Under the pieces are notes generated by a model, which worked only from the letters and a program-made list of their open reading frames with translations, was not told where the DNA came from and made no database searches. A stretch of DNA of 64,000 nucleotides, taken from NCBI GenBank assembly GCA_032629725.1, contig JAFEVB010000010.1, forward strand, positions 1,488,001 to 1,552,000, written 5' to 3'. This DNA is from Gremmenia infestans. Taxonomy: Eukaryota > Ascomycota > Leotiomycetes > Helotiales > Hamatocanthoscyphaceae. A program made the translations under genes and the position numbers. Below, one piece after another: positions 11,786 through 22,027 of the stretch (position 1 is the stretch's first letter; the number at the start of each line of letters is the position of its first letter).

Positions 11786-12806
11786 GAATAATTCAATGGT
11801 TATTTCAAGGATTTTATTCTGCTGGTCTCACGAAACAAACACCTTTTTCTTTAGATTTCCATCAACGTTTCAAGGTCCTTTTCAGGCTGAGTCCTCAGAA
11901 CGATATTCCCTAACTTTAACAATTCACTCTCTCAAGTCCCTCATTAGGATCAACGAACATAAATTCATTCCCCTGAATAAGTTATACCTGCTTCCACATC
12001 AAGCTTGAGGTATAAGAATTGTTGCTAAATGCTGCAGGATGGTGCTGTAAGGTAAGGCTACTGGTAAATAACCCCTACCCGTTATTTTAAAGGGGCTCAG
12101 CCGACTTTAGGCCGGCCAGGCTGAGGGGTTAGAGTTCTAGACTTCTCACTATCCCTGTAGTTGACATCCTTGCTATACGCCGCATTAAATTTGGCAAAGC
12201 CTGAATGTTAAGCTTTCAGCATCCTAGTGAGAATCCTTCTATTTACCGAAGCACTCAACCACTTTTCTTTAGGTCACCAGTTTTTGATCTAATCATTCAA
12301 TTGCGAGAAGAAAGTAATCCTTATGATGGATCTTGGATGGGTGACTCACGCAAAAAGCAATTCTAGGCATCTGGTGCATAGCAGTTGCAAATAAACTATA
12401 ATTATCATCTTCTCGTCCGATCACAACAGGCATCCTGCCTGTTTTGCCCCGCTTTCTGTATGGATGCGATATTAGCGGCGCTCAGGAGCCCGACAGTGCC
12501 GAACTTCTCCATCAATCGACAATTTCGGCATCCCCGTTCCTGGATTTCTCACCAGTCAGAAAGCATTCAGCGATTTAAGCTTATGGTGGGTGCCTACCCG
12601 TTGTATATTTTAGGTCACAACGGCGCTGTGCCTTTCCCTTGCAGTGAGTCGGAAATGACTATGACATGCGGTTTTCGCAAAATCTAGGCAAAATATATGC
12701 ATAGCTATTTTTCTTCTATATAAGATGGAATGGAGATCCCCTTTTGTTTTCAGCATCATCAGCGGGATATTCAATCGTTTAAGCTACCTCCCACCTTAAA
12801 GACATA
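11786..12806. other. Intergenic, promoter of the LysM gene
   Basis: About 1 kb without a supported gene. A 100-codon frame at 12385-12687 has no recognisable features. The 3' part contains the TATA box of the LysM gene. Confidence 0.55.
12717..12723 (+). promoter_or_regulatory. TATA box of the LysM gene
   Basis: TATATAA lies 84 nt upstream of the LysM gene start codon. That is a normal distance for a fungal TATA element with a short 5' UTR, and it fits a strongly inducible secreted-protein gene. Confidence 0.5.
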
Positions 12807-13479
12807 ATGCAGTTCTCCCTCCTCTCTTTCGCCGTCCTGGCTGGCGCTGCCGTCGCCTCTCCTTTGGCTGCCGAGCTTCAGATTGAGCAGCGTGCAGCTG
12901 CCGCTGACAACTGTACTCAGTATACCAGCGTTGCCGCTGGGAGTGTTTGCATTCACAGCCCTTCTGACTGTACGTTCTCCTCCATGTTGTACGCAGACAT
13001 TTTCTAACGAATTCAGGTACCGCAACATACTTGGTGCAACCTGACGATACCTGCGGATCCATTGGTGCCATCTACAACAACTTCACTTTGTCGATCTTCC
13101 AATACTGGAACCCGTGAGTCCTGCTTTTAGATATCTACGGATTTAACTAACGGATTTTAGTGATATTGGCAAGACCTGCTTCGGTCTCCAAGCCTATGTC
13201 CCAGTGTGCATCAACACTCCTTGGTACACCTTCACTCCTCCCGTCCAGGAGCCCGAAGGCACAGTCGAGGCCGACACTTCGAACCCCATTCCCCAAATGC
13301 CCAACATTGTATCAAACTGCAACAGTTTCGAACTTGCTGGTGGTGGATACACCGTTGACACCATAGTGGCATCAAACAACATCTCAGAGGATAACTTCCT
13401 TGACTGGAACCCTTATATCAACAAAACTGCACCTGTTGCTTGGGAGGGTTACTGGGTCTGCGTTGGCGTAGCAGCATAG
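12807..13479 (+). CDS. Secreted protein with two LysM domains (LysM effector-like)
   Basis: Three exons (12807-12969, 13017-13113, 13161-13479), with two 47-nt introns, give 192 residues. Residues 1-18 form a clear signal peptide (MQFSLLSFAVLAGAAVAS). The first LysM domain (about 40-90) reads YLVQPDDTCGSIGAIYN ... FQYWNP. The second (about 135-190) reads GYTVDTIVASNNIS ... FLDWNPYIN and ends WVCVGVAA. Between them is a Pro/Glu-rich linker. LysM domains bind chitin oligomers. Small secreted multi-LysM proteins of fungi shield hyphae or sequester chitin fragments from plant or animal receptors, or act in cell-wall biology and mycoparasitism. No enzymatic domain is present. Which role applies here cannot be told from sequence. 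Confidence 0.88.
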
Positions 13480-14019
13480 AAGTATTAGTCTGTAATTGGC
13501 AAGAAGGGTAGTGGGTCGATGGTGGGGTGGTTTTTGTCGGTCCATCTAGTCTGCCTTTAGTTGGGATTAGTACTCAACGATCTACACTCATTACACTTGC
13601 TACATACCTTTTTAGACAATCAATAATGATTTCTAGAGTTACCAGCGGTCTTCCTTCAAGCCGTGGAACATCAATTCTCGCCATTTCAGTGAAAATACTA
13701 GTAAAGGGAAGACTTTTATAGTGGTTTTCTTATAATGGTCCTACTATTCCTTGCCTTTCATTTGTTTGCGTACCTTGAGCTTCGATTAGCCGCAATAATA
13801 ACATATAGTAAAGGACAGAATTTAGTACTTTACAGACTTGCATCTTTGGTACAATACAGTATTCTCAGCCACCACACTTATATTCATAGCGGCTTGGCAG
13901 ACAGGACCCCTCTTATCTGTCTTTATACTTTTCTCGGCTTACATTGAATTTACGTCGCCCCTACGCTGCTAAAATCTATTTAAATCTGGGAAATATTTCT
14001 CTAAATCAACTCTAAGAAG
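13480..14019. other. Intergenic, no gene seen
   Basis: 540 nt, AT-rich. It contains only short chance frames, including a hydrophobic 70-codon frame at 13735-13947 with no support. It must hold the LysM 3' UTR and the promoter of the next gene. Confidence 0.55.
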
Positions 14020-14947
14020 ATGCCCCCTCAACAGAATACTATAATCAGCATCTTTAAACCTAAAGAATGCCCCCACCTTGACAACACGGTACTCAGCAAT
14101 CCGAGCCACGCAGTAGAGACATTCACCCACTTGACAGACGTTCTGAAAGATCAGAAAGGTTTCATTCGCCAGTATTGGGTACTATCTATCTCTCTTAAAC
14201 TCCTTCTATCTAGAGCTAAAATTTTAGGATAGGGTTATCAAATCGAGAATGCAGAACTCTTTGTTTGGGCTTCTGGTAAGTCATTCTTGAGTCGTTACTT
14301 AGCCTCTCCTCTAATATATATCGTACAGATTGGGAGACTTGTGAACATTACTCTACGTGGCTTAAGACTCAAGGACGGGCGCATTTCTGGAGTCGTGTGA
14401 TAGAGTTCTTTGACGTTGAGACGACAGCGCCTGTTACGCGTACGGAGATATTCTAATGGTATGAAAGAGGCCAGCGGCTAATTCAAACCAGTCTTCACGC
14501 GTGTGGTAGATTTCGATGGAGCTACTGCGGCTTTCCGATCAGGAGTGACTGAAGTTGCATTCTTTACGATGCCTACCCGTCCCGATGAAGCGGCGAGGAC
14601 TGCGATAGAAGCGGGATCTGCAAATGTCCTTCGAGACGTCCAGGAAATTGGCAAAGCTTCCGGGGCCGCAATCGGCTGGTGTAAGTTACGCTATAATGAT
14701 CATTATCTAGATCTAACTTTGTGTAGTATTTGATGCGGAACCAAAGACTATCGTTTCCGGCGCGGATTCGGTTTGTCTCTATGGTGTCTTTGGATATGCG
14801 AGTATCGATGTGCATATGAGGTGGAGGGAAACACCAGAAGGGAAAAAGTACGGTGAGCCGAGTAAAACGGTACTGCCTGCGACTGTTATTCCGGGCATAG
14901 ATTCAAAGACTGGCTATTTCCACGTCAAGTTCCAGGAAGGCAGCTAA
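14020..14947 (+). CDS. Dimeric alpha/beta-barrel-like (ABM/EthD-type) protein
   Basis: Five exons (14020-14178, 14233-14275, 14329-14439, 14492-14680, 14727-14947) give 240 residues with every phase closing. The start, MPPQQNTIISIFKPKE, leads into a pattern of the form strand, helix with HAVETFTHLTDVL, GFIRQYWGYQ, AELFVWASDWETCEHY. This is the usual layout of ferredoxin-like dimeric alpha/beta-barrel (ABM, Dabb, EthD) domains. A second copy of the pattern follows (VAFFTMPTRPDEAARTAIEA, then ASGAAIGW and a C-terminal VHMRWRETPEGKK). Two tandem alpha/beta repeats per chain are common in fungal members of this superfamily. Their roles range from monooxygenases to stress proteins, so the activity is not assigned. 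The third intron (GTACGG donor) removes an in-frame stop. Confidence 0.6.
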
Positions 14948-15346
14948 AGAAGTATTTACACGCATACGCAAAGAATTACCAAGGATGATTCTGGCTAGCA
15001 ATTGTTATGTAGTGCCACAGTATAGTTTTAGCAAGAGAGATTATTTAGTAGTGAAGTGGGTATCTATTATAGAGGCACTTCGTTTCCGCTAATCAGCCAG
15101 CTTTCTTCTTAACTCGGGATAGATATTTTCTCTGCTTATATAGTCGATGGCCTTATCTTTTCAGTTTCTAATATGGCATTTTCCAATTTACTATTAACTT
15201 TTATCCTTTCCAAGTTAGATGTTCTTTAAGCTTTACAATTAGCCAATTAAAGTCGTAGGATTCACCCACTTTTGCTCTCACTCGTATGTGATAAAATAAG
15301 CCAAATTTTCGGCAAAACCCGTCTTATCGACGGCTGTCGTATAAGT
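14948..15346. other. Intergenic, AT-rich
   Basis: 399 nt between the barrel-like gene and the tRNA gene, with no long frames. It includes the 5' flank of the tRNA gene. Nothing else was recognised. Confidence 0.55.
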
Positions 15347-15362
15347 GGCCTGGTGGTCTAGT

Positions 15363-15417
15363 GTACGTTAAAATCCTTAATATCTAATTAATTACAACCG
15401 TTCTAATTCATTGTTAG
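15363..15417 (+). other. Spliceosomal-type intron inserted in the tRNA-Pro D-loop
   Basis: The insertion begins GTACGTTAAAATCC, contains TTCTAATTC with a CTAAT branch-point-like core about 13 nt from its end, and closes TTGTTAG. It is 55 nt long, like this window's mRNA introns (46-81 nt), and AT-rich. Removing it joins ...CTAGT to GGTAT..., restoring the invariant G18-G19 of the D-loop. It has no bulge-helix-bulge-like pairing that I can see with the tRNA. Confidence 0.75.
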
Positions 15418-15437
15418 GGTATGATTGTCGCTTCGGG

Positions 15438-15465
15438 TTCTTCCCAGCTGTTTCAAACAGAAACA
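15438..15465 (+). other. Canonical tRNA intron (position 37/38)
   Basis: 28 nt lie between G37 and T38 of the anticodon loop, the standard position for introns removed by the tRNA splicing endonuclease. It contains a small internal hairpin (CTGTTTCAAACAG). Confidence 0.8.
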
Positions 15466-15514
15466 TGTGACAGGCCCCGGGTTCAAATCCCGGCCAGGCC
15501 CATTGAAGATGAAC

Positions 15515-15538
15515 TTTTGATTTTACGTTTCATTTTTT
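15515..15538 (+). terminator. RNA polymerase III oligo-T terminator
   Basis: T-runs TTTT at 15515-15518, TTTT at 15521-15524 and TTTTTT at 15533-15538 begin 14 nt past the tRNA 3' end. This is the expected position for Pol III termination and supports Pol III transcription of the tRNA-Pro gene. Confidence 0.6.
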
Positions 15539-16622
15539 GGTTTTGTGTTCAATTGTAAAGCCCTTCGGAGGGTTACTATTTTCCATAAATAGATAGAGTC
15601 TCTTACGTAGCAGTTGTTAATTTTTATAATTTCAAGTATAGTAGTATTTATCAGCTTAAATATACTTTTATTAGTCTATCCTCTATTTAAAAAAATATAT
15701 TAAGAAAGGAGAGGTGAAAGGGGTTAGGTAACTATGGTAAATTGGTGGCAAATGTAAAAGCCCTGGGATATTTTTTCTCGACTACAATATCATGTTGTGC
15801 CTCCTTACATCATGTATCTCACAGTTGCGTTGCGGCCGAATACGCGAGTATTACGACTTTCATATCTCTAACTAGATATACGTACAGGTAGTAATGCTCA
15901 ACTCGTTTTAAGAAACAAAAAATTAGCTAGTAGCTATATTCAAGGTAAAGGCTTCTGTTGAGCCCCTCAACTCCTATTCGCCATGTCTTATTTTTCGCCC
16001 CTGGAGGATTTTGCCAGGGCTATTGTGTACGTTAAAAATACAACCATCTGGTGCTTTGTTACACCTTATCCACAGTCTTCCCGACAGTCTGAATTCGTGA
16101 GCACAAAGTCGGCTGAGCACCTCATACCTATATGCTCTCAGAAGCTGCTACTTAAGTATTTAAATTGCATTAGCAACTCAAATAGCTATGGTGTGTCGTG
16201 TCAAGGTTCTAAAATTTTCACTCCCTCAAAGTCACTACTTCTCAGAACAACCTAGCTTTCTGAAATGGCAGCAGTGGCAGCCTCCAGCAATTGTACTCGC
16301 GCAAACATCTTCTTACCTCCTTGGAACCAAGTAATAGCTACCCCCTCCTTCATTTCTAGCAGCTTGTATCTGCCTCAGGTTACACTTTACACGTTACAAG
16401 AGCGGCAAAGGTGTGGATGTACAACAGGAGTGTTAAAACAAGATACACATACCTCATCAAGGCCTGTTGATTTCAATAGTAAGGTAATACAAGTCGCACC
16501 ATTTCTAGCCTCCGTCAAAATTGACTTTTTCTCGCTCTCATCGATCTCCTATATTCTACGCATATTACTGTGCAAAATCAATCACAACCGTGGGGCTGTA
16601 TTTTCAGCGTTAAAGTAAAAAC
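15539..16622. other. Intergenic, AT-rich
   Basis: About 1.1 kb downstream of the tRNA. Frames of 90 codons (15983-16255) and 117 codons (16265-16618) show no recognisable domain, signal peptide or consistent composition, so I do not call them genes. Confidence 0.5.
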
Positions 16623-17488
16623 ATGTCGCAAAAGTGTTACTTTCCTGGTGGAAGCGTTGCAGGCGCGATGGTCCCATGCGACCTGGATGCTGAAAAAAGT
16701 CCTTGTTGTGCGGAAAACGATGCTTGTCTCGAGAATGGCTTGTGCTATAGCTTTGATTATTTCTTCCTCTACCGCGGAGCATGTACCGATAGTGGGTTTC
16801 CTCCTGCATTCTGCTCGCCCTATTGTGTTGCAAGCGATGAACCTCTGTGGACGTCTAGTAAGCAATCTACGTGCTTCTTGGAGGGTGAGTCGCGCTGACC
16901 TTCTATTACAGGTAACCTGAATGACTTTGAAGTGCTCACGACCTGCGGAGAGTTCCATAGCCGGACGTTCACTTGCCTCTCGACTGTGTCTAGTTTTTCA
17001 ATCGCAAACTTTACGCTTAGCCCGTCAAATATCACAGCGTGGAAACCCGGGAATCTTGTTAACATGCCAAGTTCGAATGCCACTACGATAATTTCATCGG
17101 TCGTGGCAACAACAACAGCAACAACAACAACAACAGCCACGGCTACAGCTAAGGCTACTACGAACGCTTTTCCGGTATCCGAAACAAAGAGCAAGGGTGT
17201 TAGCTCAACGGTGCCGGGGATCGCGGTTGCTGTTCCTGCGGCAGTTCTTTTGCTACTTGCACTGATGGGCTTGCGTTGTCTCTTCGCGAGTATAAGAAAC
17301 ATGTCAACGCAGAAAAATCAGCTAAACATCAGACCAGCGGAATTAACCAGCTTCAAAGCCCCGATCCTCTTGTTGCGCAGCCTCTTGCTCAGCCTGTTGC
17401 TTAACCCCAAAGTCCTAAGCCCTCGATTGTAGAGATCGGGAGGAATAGTTTGTCGAGGAGGTATGAGTTGCCATCCATACCCAGATAA
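16623..17488 (+). pseudogene. Cysteine-rich single-pass membrane protein, C-terminus frameshifted
   Basis: Exon 1 is 16623-16857 and exon 2 starts at 16912. The extracellular part is Cys-rich (CYFPGG, PCCAENDACLENGLCYS, CSPYCV). A Thr/Ala-rich stalk follows, then one transmembrane segment (GIAVAVPAAVLLLLALMG). This is a common fungal surface-protein layout of unknown function. After the membrane segment the open frame yields an atypical Leu-rich tail ending at 17432. The frame shifted by one base instead gives a hydrophilic, Pro/Gln-rich cytoplasmic tail (LREYKKHVNAEKSAKH ... RYELPSIPR, stop 17486-17488). That tail is broken once by TAA at 17402-17404, where a CAA would continue an AQP repeat. 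I infer a frameshift near 17260-17285 plus a nonsense change, hence a decayed C-terminus. An unrecognised intron is the main alternative. Confidence 0.55.
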
Positions 17489-18446
17489 TGTCTCATATCG
17501 CATTGAAGCCAGTCAGTTTTTTAAGCATCATAGGTAAGATATTTTTGTACTACCTCGGGATATCTATCTAGGAGCTTGTATTATACACGTTCTTACAAAG
17601 ACATATAATAAACGCTCTATAGTGGCCTGCCTTGGGAGTCGCAATTATTATTTATTTACTTACGTGGCTTATCTATATGCCTTAGTATTAGCTTAGTTAG
17701 CATTTTCCTTAAAGGAAATGCGATTATTAATTCTAGAAGATTATGCGGTTTTACTCTTTCAAATCATATAATACTGTAAGTCACGCACGTGACCTACCCT
17801 CTATTCAGTTCAAAGCAGCCAATATTCTTCAATACAAGAGATGTAGCTTCACGAGATGCCCACTCGACCCTTAAGAGCATTCGCATATTTCGAAGATCTA
17901 CCTCTGGTGTTACGACTACATATGGCAGCCAGAACTTCCCACTCGGGTCATGCATATCAATATCACCTCCATCCAGTCAGAATAAATCACCAAAGCTCCC
18001 CCCTTTCGCCAGCCCTTCCTTCCTACATCTATCATATAACAAATTTCGTCAGCTGATGCTAAATAAAGTAAGTCGTCCTTAACCACAACACTCACTATAA
18101 GGTTTTGATTTGAAAGATGGGAAATATAAAGCACCAGAAATCTTAAACAGCGTTTTGATCGGTCTGTCAATCTCTCGACACTATTTCCATCTGGTATGAA
18201 ATTTGGAATAGATAAAAGTGTGTACTCACACGAGTGCCGATAAAATGGTATGCTTCCAGGTGTCCAATGTCGGTCCACAAGTACACCTAAAGCCGCAGAT
18301 GTATAACAAAAGCTTCAACAAACCTCATTCACAATTCACGTCTTCATTTGCTCTTAACAGCATACCATCAACCATGTATGCAATTCCAAAGCCCATTCAT
18401 TTCCTAAATATACATGTGCCCCACTCTCAGCCACTCCTTACGGTAC
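17489..18446. other. Intergenic, no gene seen
   Basis: About 960 nt, AT-rich. Frames of up to 120 codons on the minus strand (17916-18278) have no recognisable features. The right end should hold the MFE-2 3' UTR. Confidence 0.5.
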
Positions 18447-21400
18447 TCACAACTTCGCCTTCCCCGCATCAACCAACTCAACCGCCGCTCCTGAAATAGC
18501 CAGCTTCCCCGTCTCCTTGACCTTCACCTGAAAGATAACCTTATTCCCCTCTACCTTCCACATCTCCGTAACCAGCGTCTCGCCCGGCAACACCGTGCCC
18601 GCAAACCGCACCTTGATATTCTTGAACTGCCCAAATTGCTGATAGACCGCCTTTCCAGCGATGCCGAAGAAGCAGAGGCCGTGCAGAATTGGCACTTTGA
18701 AGCCGCCCATCTTCGCGAATGCCGGGTCGACGTGAAGGGGGTTGTAGTCGCCGGATAGCCGGTACAGGACTGCTTGTTCGGGTGTAGTTTTTTCTTCTAC
18801 TACGACGTCGGGGGCGCGTTTGGGCGGGATGTTGGTTGCGGTGCTAGCGCCTCTGTCAAGCGGCTTCTTCACGCCTCCGAATCCGCCTGATCCGCGGAGG
18901 AAAACTGTGCTTTCATTGTAGAATACTGGCTTGCCGTTTGCTTTGTTGATCGTTGTGACGCCTGATTTTAGGACTGCGGCTGAACCCTTGTCGACCACTT
19001 CTAGGAGCTTGGGGTATGAGACGAGGGTCCCGGATGTGGGGATCGGGTAGGAGAGGATTTCAAGATATTGTTCGCCGTGTAGGAGGGTCATGGGAGAGAA
19101 GTTTGGCACGACTTCGTCGATGCTGTAGGGGGTTTCGGCGGAGAATTGGGGGATGACCCCGAAGGTAGGGAGGGCTTGGAAGTTTTCATCTCCCTCGCTG
19201 TGTGGTATTAGTTTGTATTTCAGTGTGAATGAGGGAAGAGACATACAAGACGTAAGGCAAATCCGTTTTCTTGGCTCCAATTCCCAAGTTGTAGAGAATA
19301 GCATCTTTCTCTTCGTATTTATACTCCGTGCCTTTTGCTTCTGCTTTCTTGGCTTTCTCTATGTTGGCCAAAATTTCTTCATTCACTTCGCCGCCATCAC
19401 TTTTCTATTGGAACAAGAGTGAGTCAATATTTCAATTTTCAGTATAACTATAAAAGTACATGCTGCCAAGACTCCGAGAAGGATCATACCTTGCTCGCAT
19501 CACCCGCCTTATTTTGTATGTTCGCCATGATGCTCTTCAATCCCTCCTGGGGATCTTCAGGATGATCTGCTCGTCCATCATCAAAGTTGGTAATACGCTT
19601 CCAGTTCTTCGCAACTTCCTCGGGAGTCAGTTTTACATCGATCGGGAATCCGTGGCCGCCAGATCGTTGCCATCTTGTTCGTCCAACCCATCCACTACCG
19701 ACTTCGAAGAGTCCGCCAGTTGCTGGTTTAGGGAGTTTGTCAGAAGACAATGCGACGACCAAAGGCGCTATGTAGTCGGGCTTGAATGCTTGTACCATTT
19801 CTTCGGGCATAATAGTTCTTGTCATAGCAGTACCAGCGTTAGGTGCGATGGTGTTGACATAAATGTTATACTTCGCACCCTCACGTGCAATAGCTCGGGA
19901 GAACCCAAGGATACCGCATTTCTACACGTGTCAGCCACGTCAACATGGTCCGGGTAGATAAACTTACAGCTGCAGCATAATTGGCTTGACCAAAGTTACC
20001 ATAGATGCCACTAGTCGATGTGGTGTTTACGATACGTCCGTACTTCTGCTTGAGGAGATATGGCCACGCTGCCTTGGTGATCTTGTATGTACCTCTCAAG
20101 TGAACAGAGAGCACTTGGTCCCACTGCTTGTCGTCCATGTTGCTGAAAGCCTTATCTCGGAGTATACCGGCGTTATTGATGATGATGTCGATTCGTCCAT
20201 ATGCATCAATTGCAGCCTTGACAACTGCATCTCCATCCTCAGCAGATGCCTTGACACCAACTGCTTTGCCGCCAGCCTTTTGAATTTCTTGGACTACATC
20301 ATCTGGGTTCATAAGATCATTAACGACAACTGAAGCGCCGTATTTGGCAAATGCCAAGGAGTAGACACGGCCAATACTAAACATAGTTAGAAATGCCTTT
20401 TTCTCAACATGACTTCTACTCACCCCGCGCCACCTCCTGTGACCAAAGCTACCTTGCCCGTGAAATCAAGAGTCTCGCCTTTGTCATTTGGGCCCATCTC
20501 CATAGATTTCTCGAGTAATCCCATGAAATCAGCAACACCAGTCGGATATTCTGGGGTTTTGAAGTCGCTGACTTGGTCCCACTTCTTCAAGATAGCACCT
20601 GGGGTATATGAATCATCCGCTTTTAGAAGAAGACCACTGGAACGCTCCCATCTAAGCTTAGCAATGTGTCCACCTCCGGCTTCAAAGATGGCCCCATTCT
20701 CCTCGGAATCTTTGTGTACGAGGACCGCGACTAGTGGGACGATCCAGTCAGGCTTGAGGGCTGCGAGAATATCGGGTGGCATAATGGTTTCTGTCATTCT
20801 GCTGGCAGCTAGATATTGTTAGCATTGAAGCCCCCTATCGTTTCTTGAAGACATACCTATGGGGGCAATAACATTGGCATGGATGTTATACTTTGCTCCC
20901 TCCTTTGCCAAGGTCTCAGTGAAACCAACCATAGCCAACTTAGCAGCCGAGTAATTGGCCTGTCCAAAGCTTCCAAACAAACCAGCAGCAGAAGCAGTGT
21001 TGACAACTCTTCCAAACTTCTGCTTTCTGAAATGAGGCCATGCAGCTCTAGCACATTTATATGATCCTTTGACATGGACATCCATGATTAGATCCCAGTC
21101 CTGGTCTTTCATGTTCTTAAAGCTGACATCCCGTAGGATACCAGCATTATTAAGGAGGATGTCGATACGGCCATAGTTCTGGATGGCGGTTTCGATGATC
21201 TTGTCGCCGTTGGTGACGCTGTCGTAGTTGGCTACAGCCTTTCCGCCTGCGGCTTTGATCTCGTCAACAACAATATCTGCTGTCTTCTTGGGCGTTAGAG
21301 ATGTTGGCAGAGGGAGAATAGAGAGAGCATACCCTTGAGGAGTTTCCTCCTCCCTTCAAACTACCTCCCAGGTCGTTGACAACAACACTTGCTCCCCGAG

Positions 21401-21488
21401 AAGCGAAGAACAAAGCATATTGTTTCCCTAAGCCACCGCCTGCACCTGTTACGACCACCACCTGACCATCATATCGTAGTTCTGACAT
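18447..21488 (-). CDS. foxA: Peroxisomal multifunctional beta-oxidation enzyme (MFE-2)
   Basis: Seven exons (21488-21333, 21286-20857, 20808-20424, 20376-19968, 19921-19490, 19404-19247, 19197-18447) give 906 residues, close to fungal Fox2/FoxA length. The protein has two tandem short-chain dehydrogenase domains. The first has VVTGAGGGLGKQYAL, NNAGILRD and YSAAK. The second has VTGGGAGIGRVYSL, NNAGILRDKAFSN and YAAAK. Each carries the Tyr-x-x-x-Lys catalytic pair. The C-terminal third is a MaoC-like 2-enoyl-CoA hydratase 2 domain with the hydratase motif GDYNPLHVDPAFAKMGGF and PILHGLC. It hydrates trans-2-enoyl-CoA and oxidises (3R)-hydroxyacyl-CoA in peroxisomal fatty-acid degradation. It ends in AKL, a type 1 peroxisomal targeting signal. 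The head-to-head P-loop kinase lies 540 nt away. Confidence 0.96.
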
Positions 21489-22027
21489 TGTGGATTGCTG
21501 TATAACAAGAAAATCAATATGACATTCAATGTAGAAGAAGAAGACAAAAGAGGAGCAGGAGATGTAAGAAGTATCTGGCTGAGTGCCGGTTGTTCCAGCA
21601 TGCTGGGCCTCGGCACATTTCATGACGCTCTTTCAACCCCGGGATTGACCCCACACCGAAAATAGGTCCACCTTCACATGCTGTAACATCTTGCATGTCC
21701 TATTTTCACTTCACGTGCGCATTCTATACATGAGGAAATGAAACATCTGACACCGATTCTTGTGCTGCCGTCAATCTCACTTCTAGTAATCATCTAGTGG
21801 TGAACTGTATTTATTACCATGTGAAGATGAAGCATCTCTCAAAACCCGGACGTTTTTCCGACGCCCAAGTCCGTCCGTCTCAAACCCAACCATCCCACTT
21901 CACAACACCAAGCTGAGTTGAATATGCCGTCTCTCACTGTACTCGCCATGAGCAATTCAATGGCCCAGCCTTTTTCTCTTTTTCTTCCTCTCCCTCCATC
22001 ACACACCATCACAAACCAACACATACG
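21489..22027. other. Divergent promoter region of foxA and the P-loop kinase
   Basis: 539 nt between two divergent starts. It holds the CCTCGG box and CT-rich tracts just upstream of the kinase start. No gene was seen. Confidence 0.6.
21608..21613 (-). promoter_or_regulatory. CCTCGG fatty-acid response element upstream of foxA
   Basis: CCTCGG (CCGAGG on the gene strand) is the core site of FarA/FarB-type fatty-acid regulators in aspergilli. It lies 120 nt upstream of the MFE-2 start. The pathway match makes oleate-type induction plausible. The six-base site alone is weak evidence. Confidence 0.4.

Larger units (their letters stand above)
15347..15501 (+). tRNA. tRNA-Pro (anticodon CGG) with a D-loop insertion and an anticodon-loop intron
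   Basis: The acceptor stem pairs perfectly (GGCCTGG at 15347-15353 with CCAGGCC at 15494-15500), with discriminator C at 15501. The T-arm is CCGGG-TTCAAAT-CCCGG (15477-15493) and includes the B box GGTTCAAATCC. The anticodon arm is GTCGC, loop TTCGGG plus T, GTGAC, with anticodon CGG at 15434-15436. The D-stem is GTC/GAT. Two segments interrupt it: 55 nt in the D-loop (15363-15417) and 28 nt at the canonical 37/38 position (15438-15465). Without them the molecule is exactly 72 nt. Its D-arm region, TGGTCTAGTGGTATGATT, is the common eukaryotic tRNA-Pro sequence. It is either a doubly interrupted active tRNA or a disrupted copy. Its perfect stems favour activity. Confidence 0.88.

Noticed and set aside
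14451..14456. Stop codon in the barrel-like gene after VTRTEIF
   Set aside because: An intron from GTACGG at 14440 to CCAG at 14491 skips it and joins the next coding block in phase.
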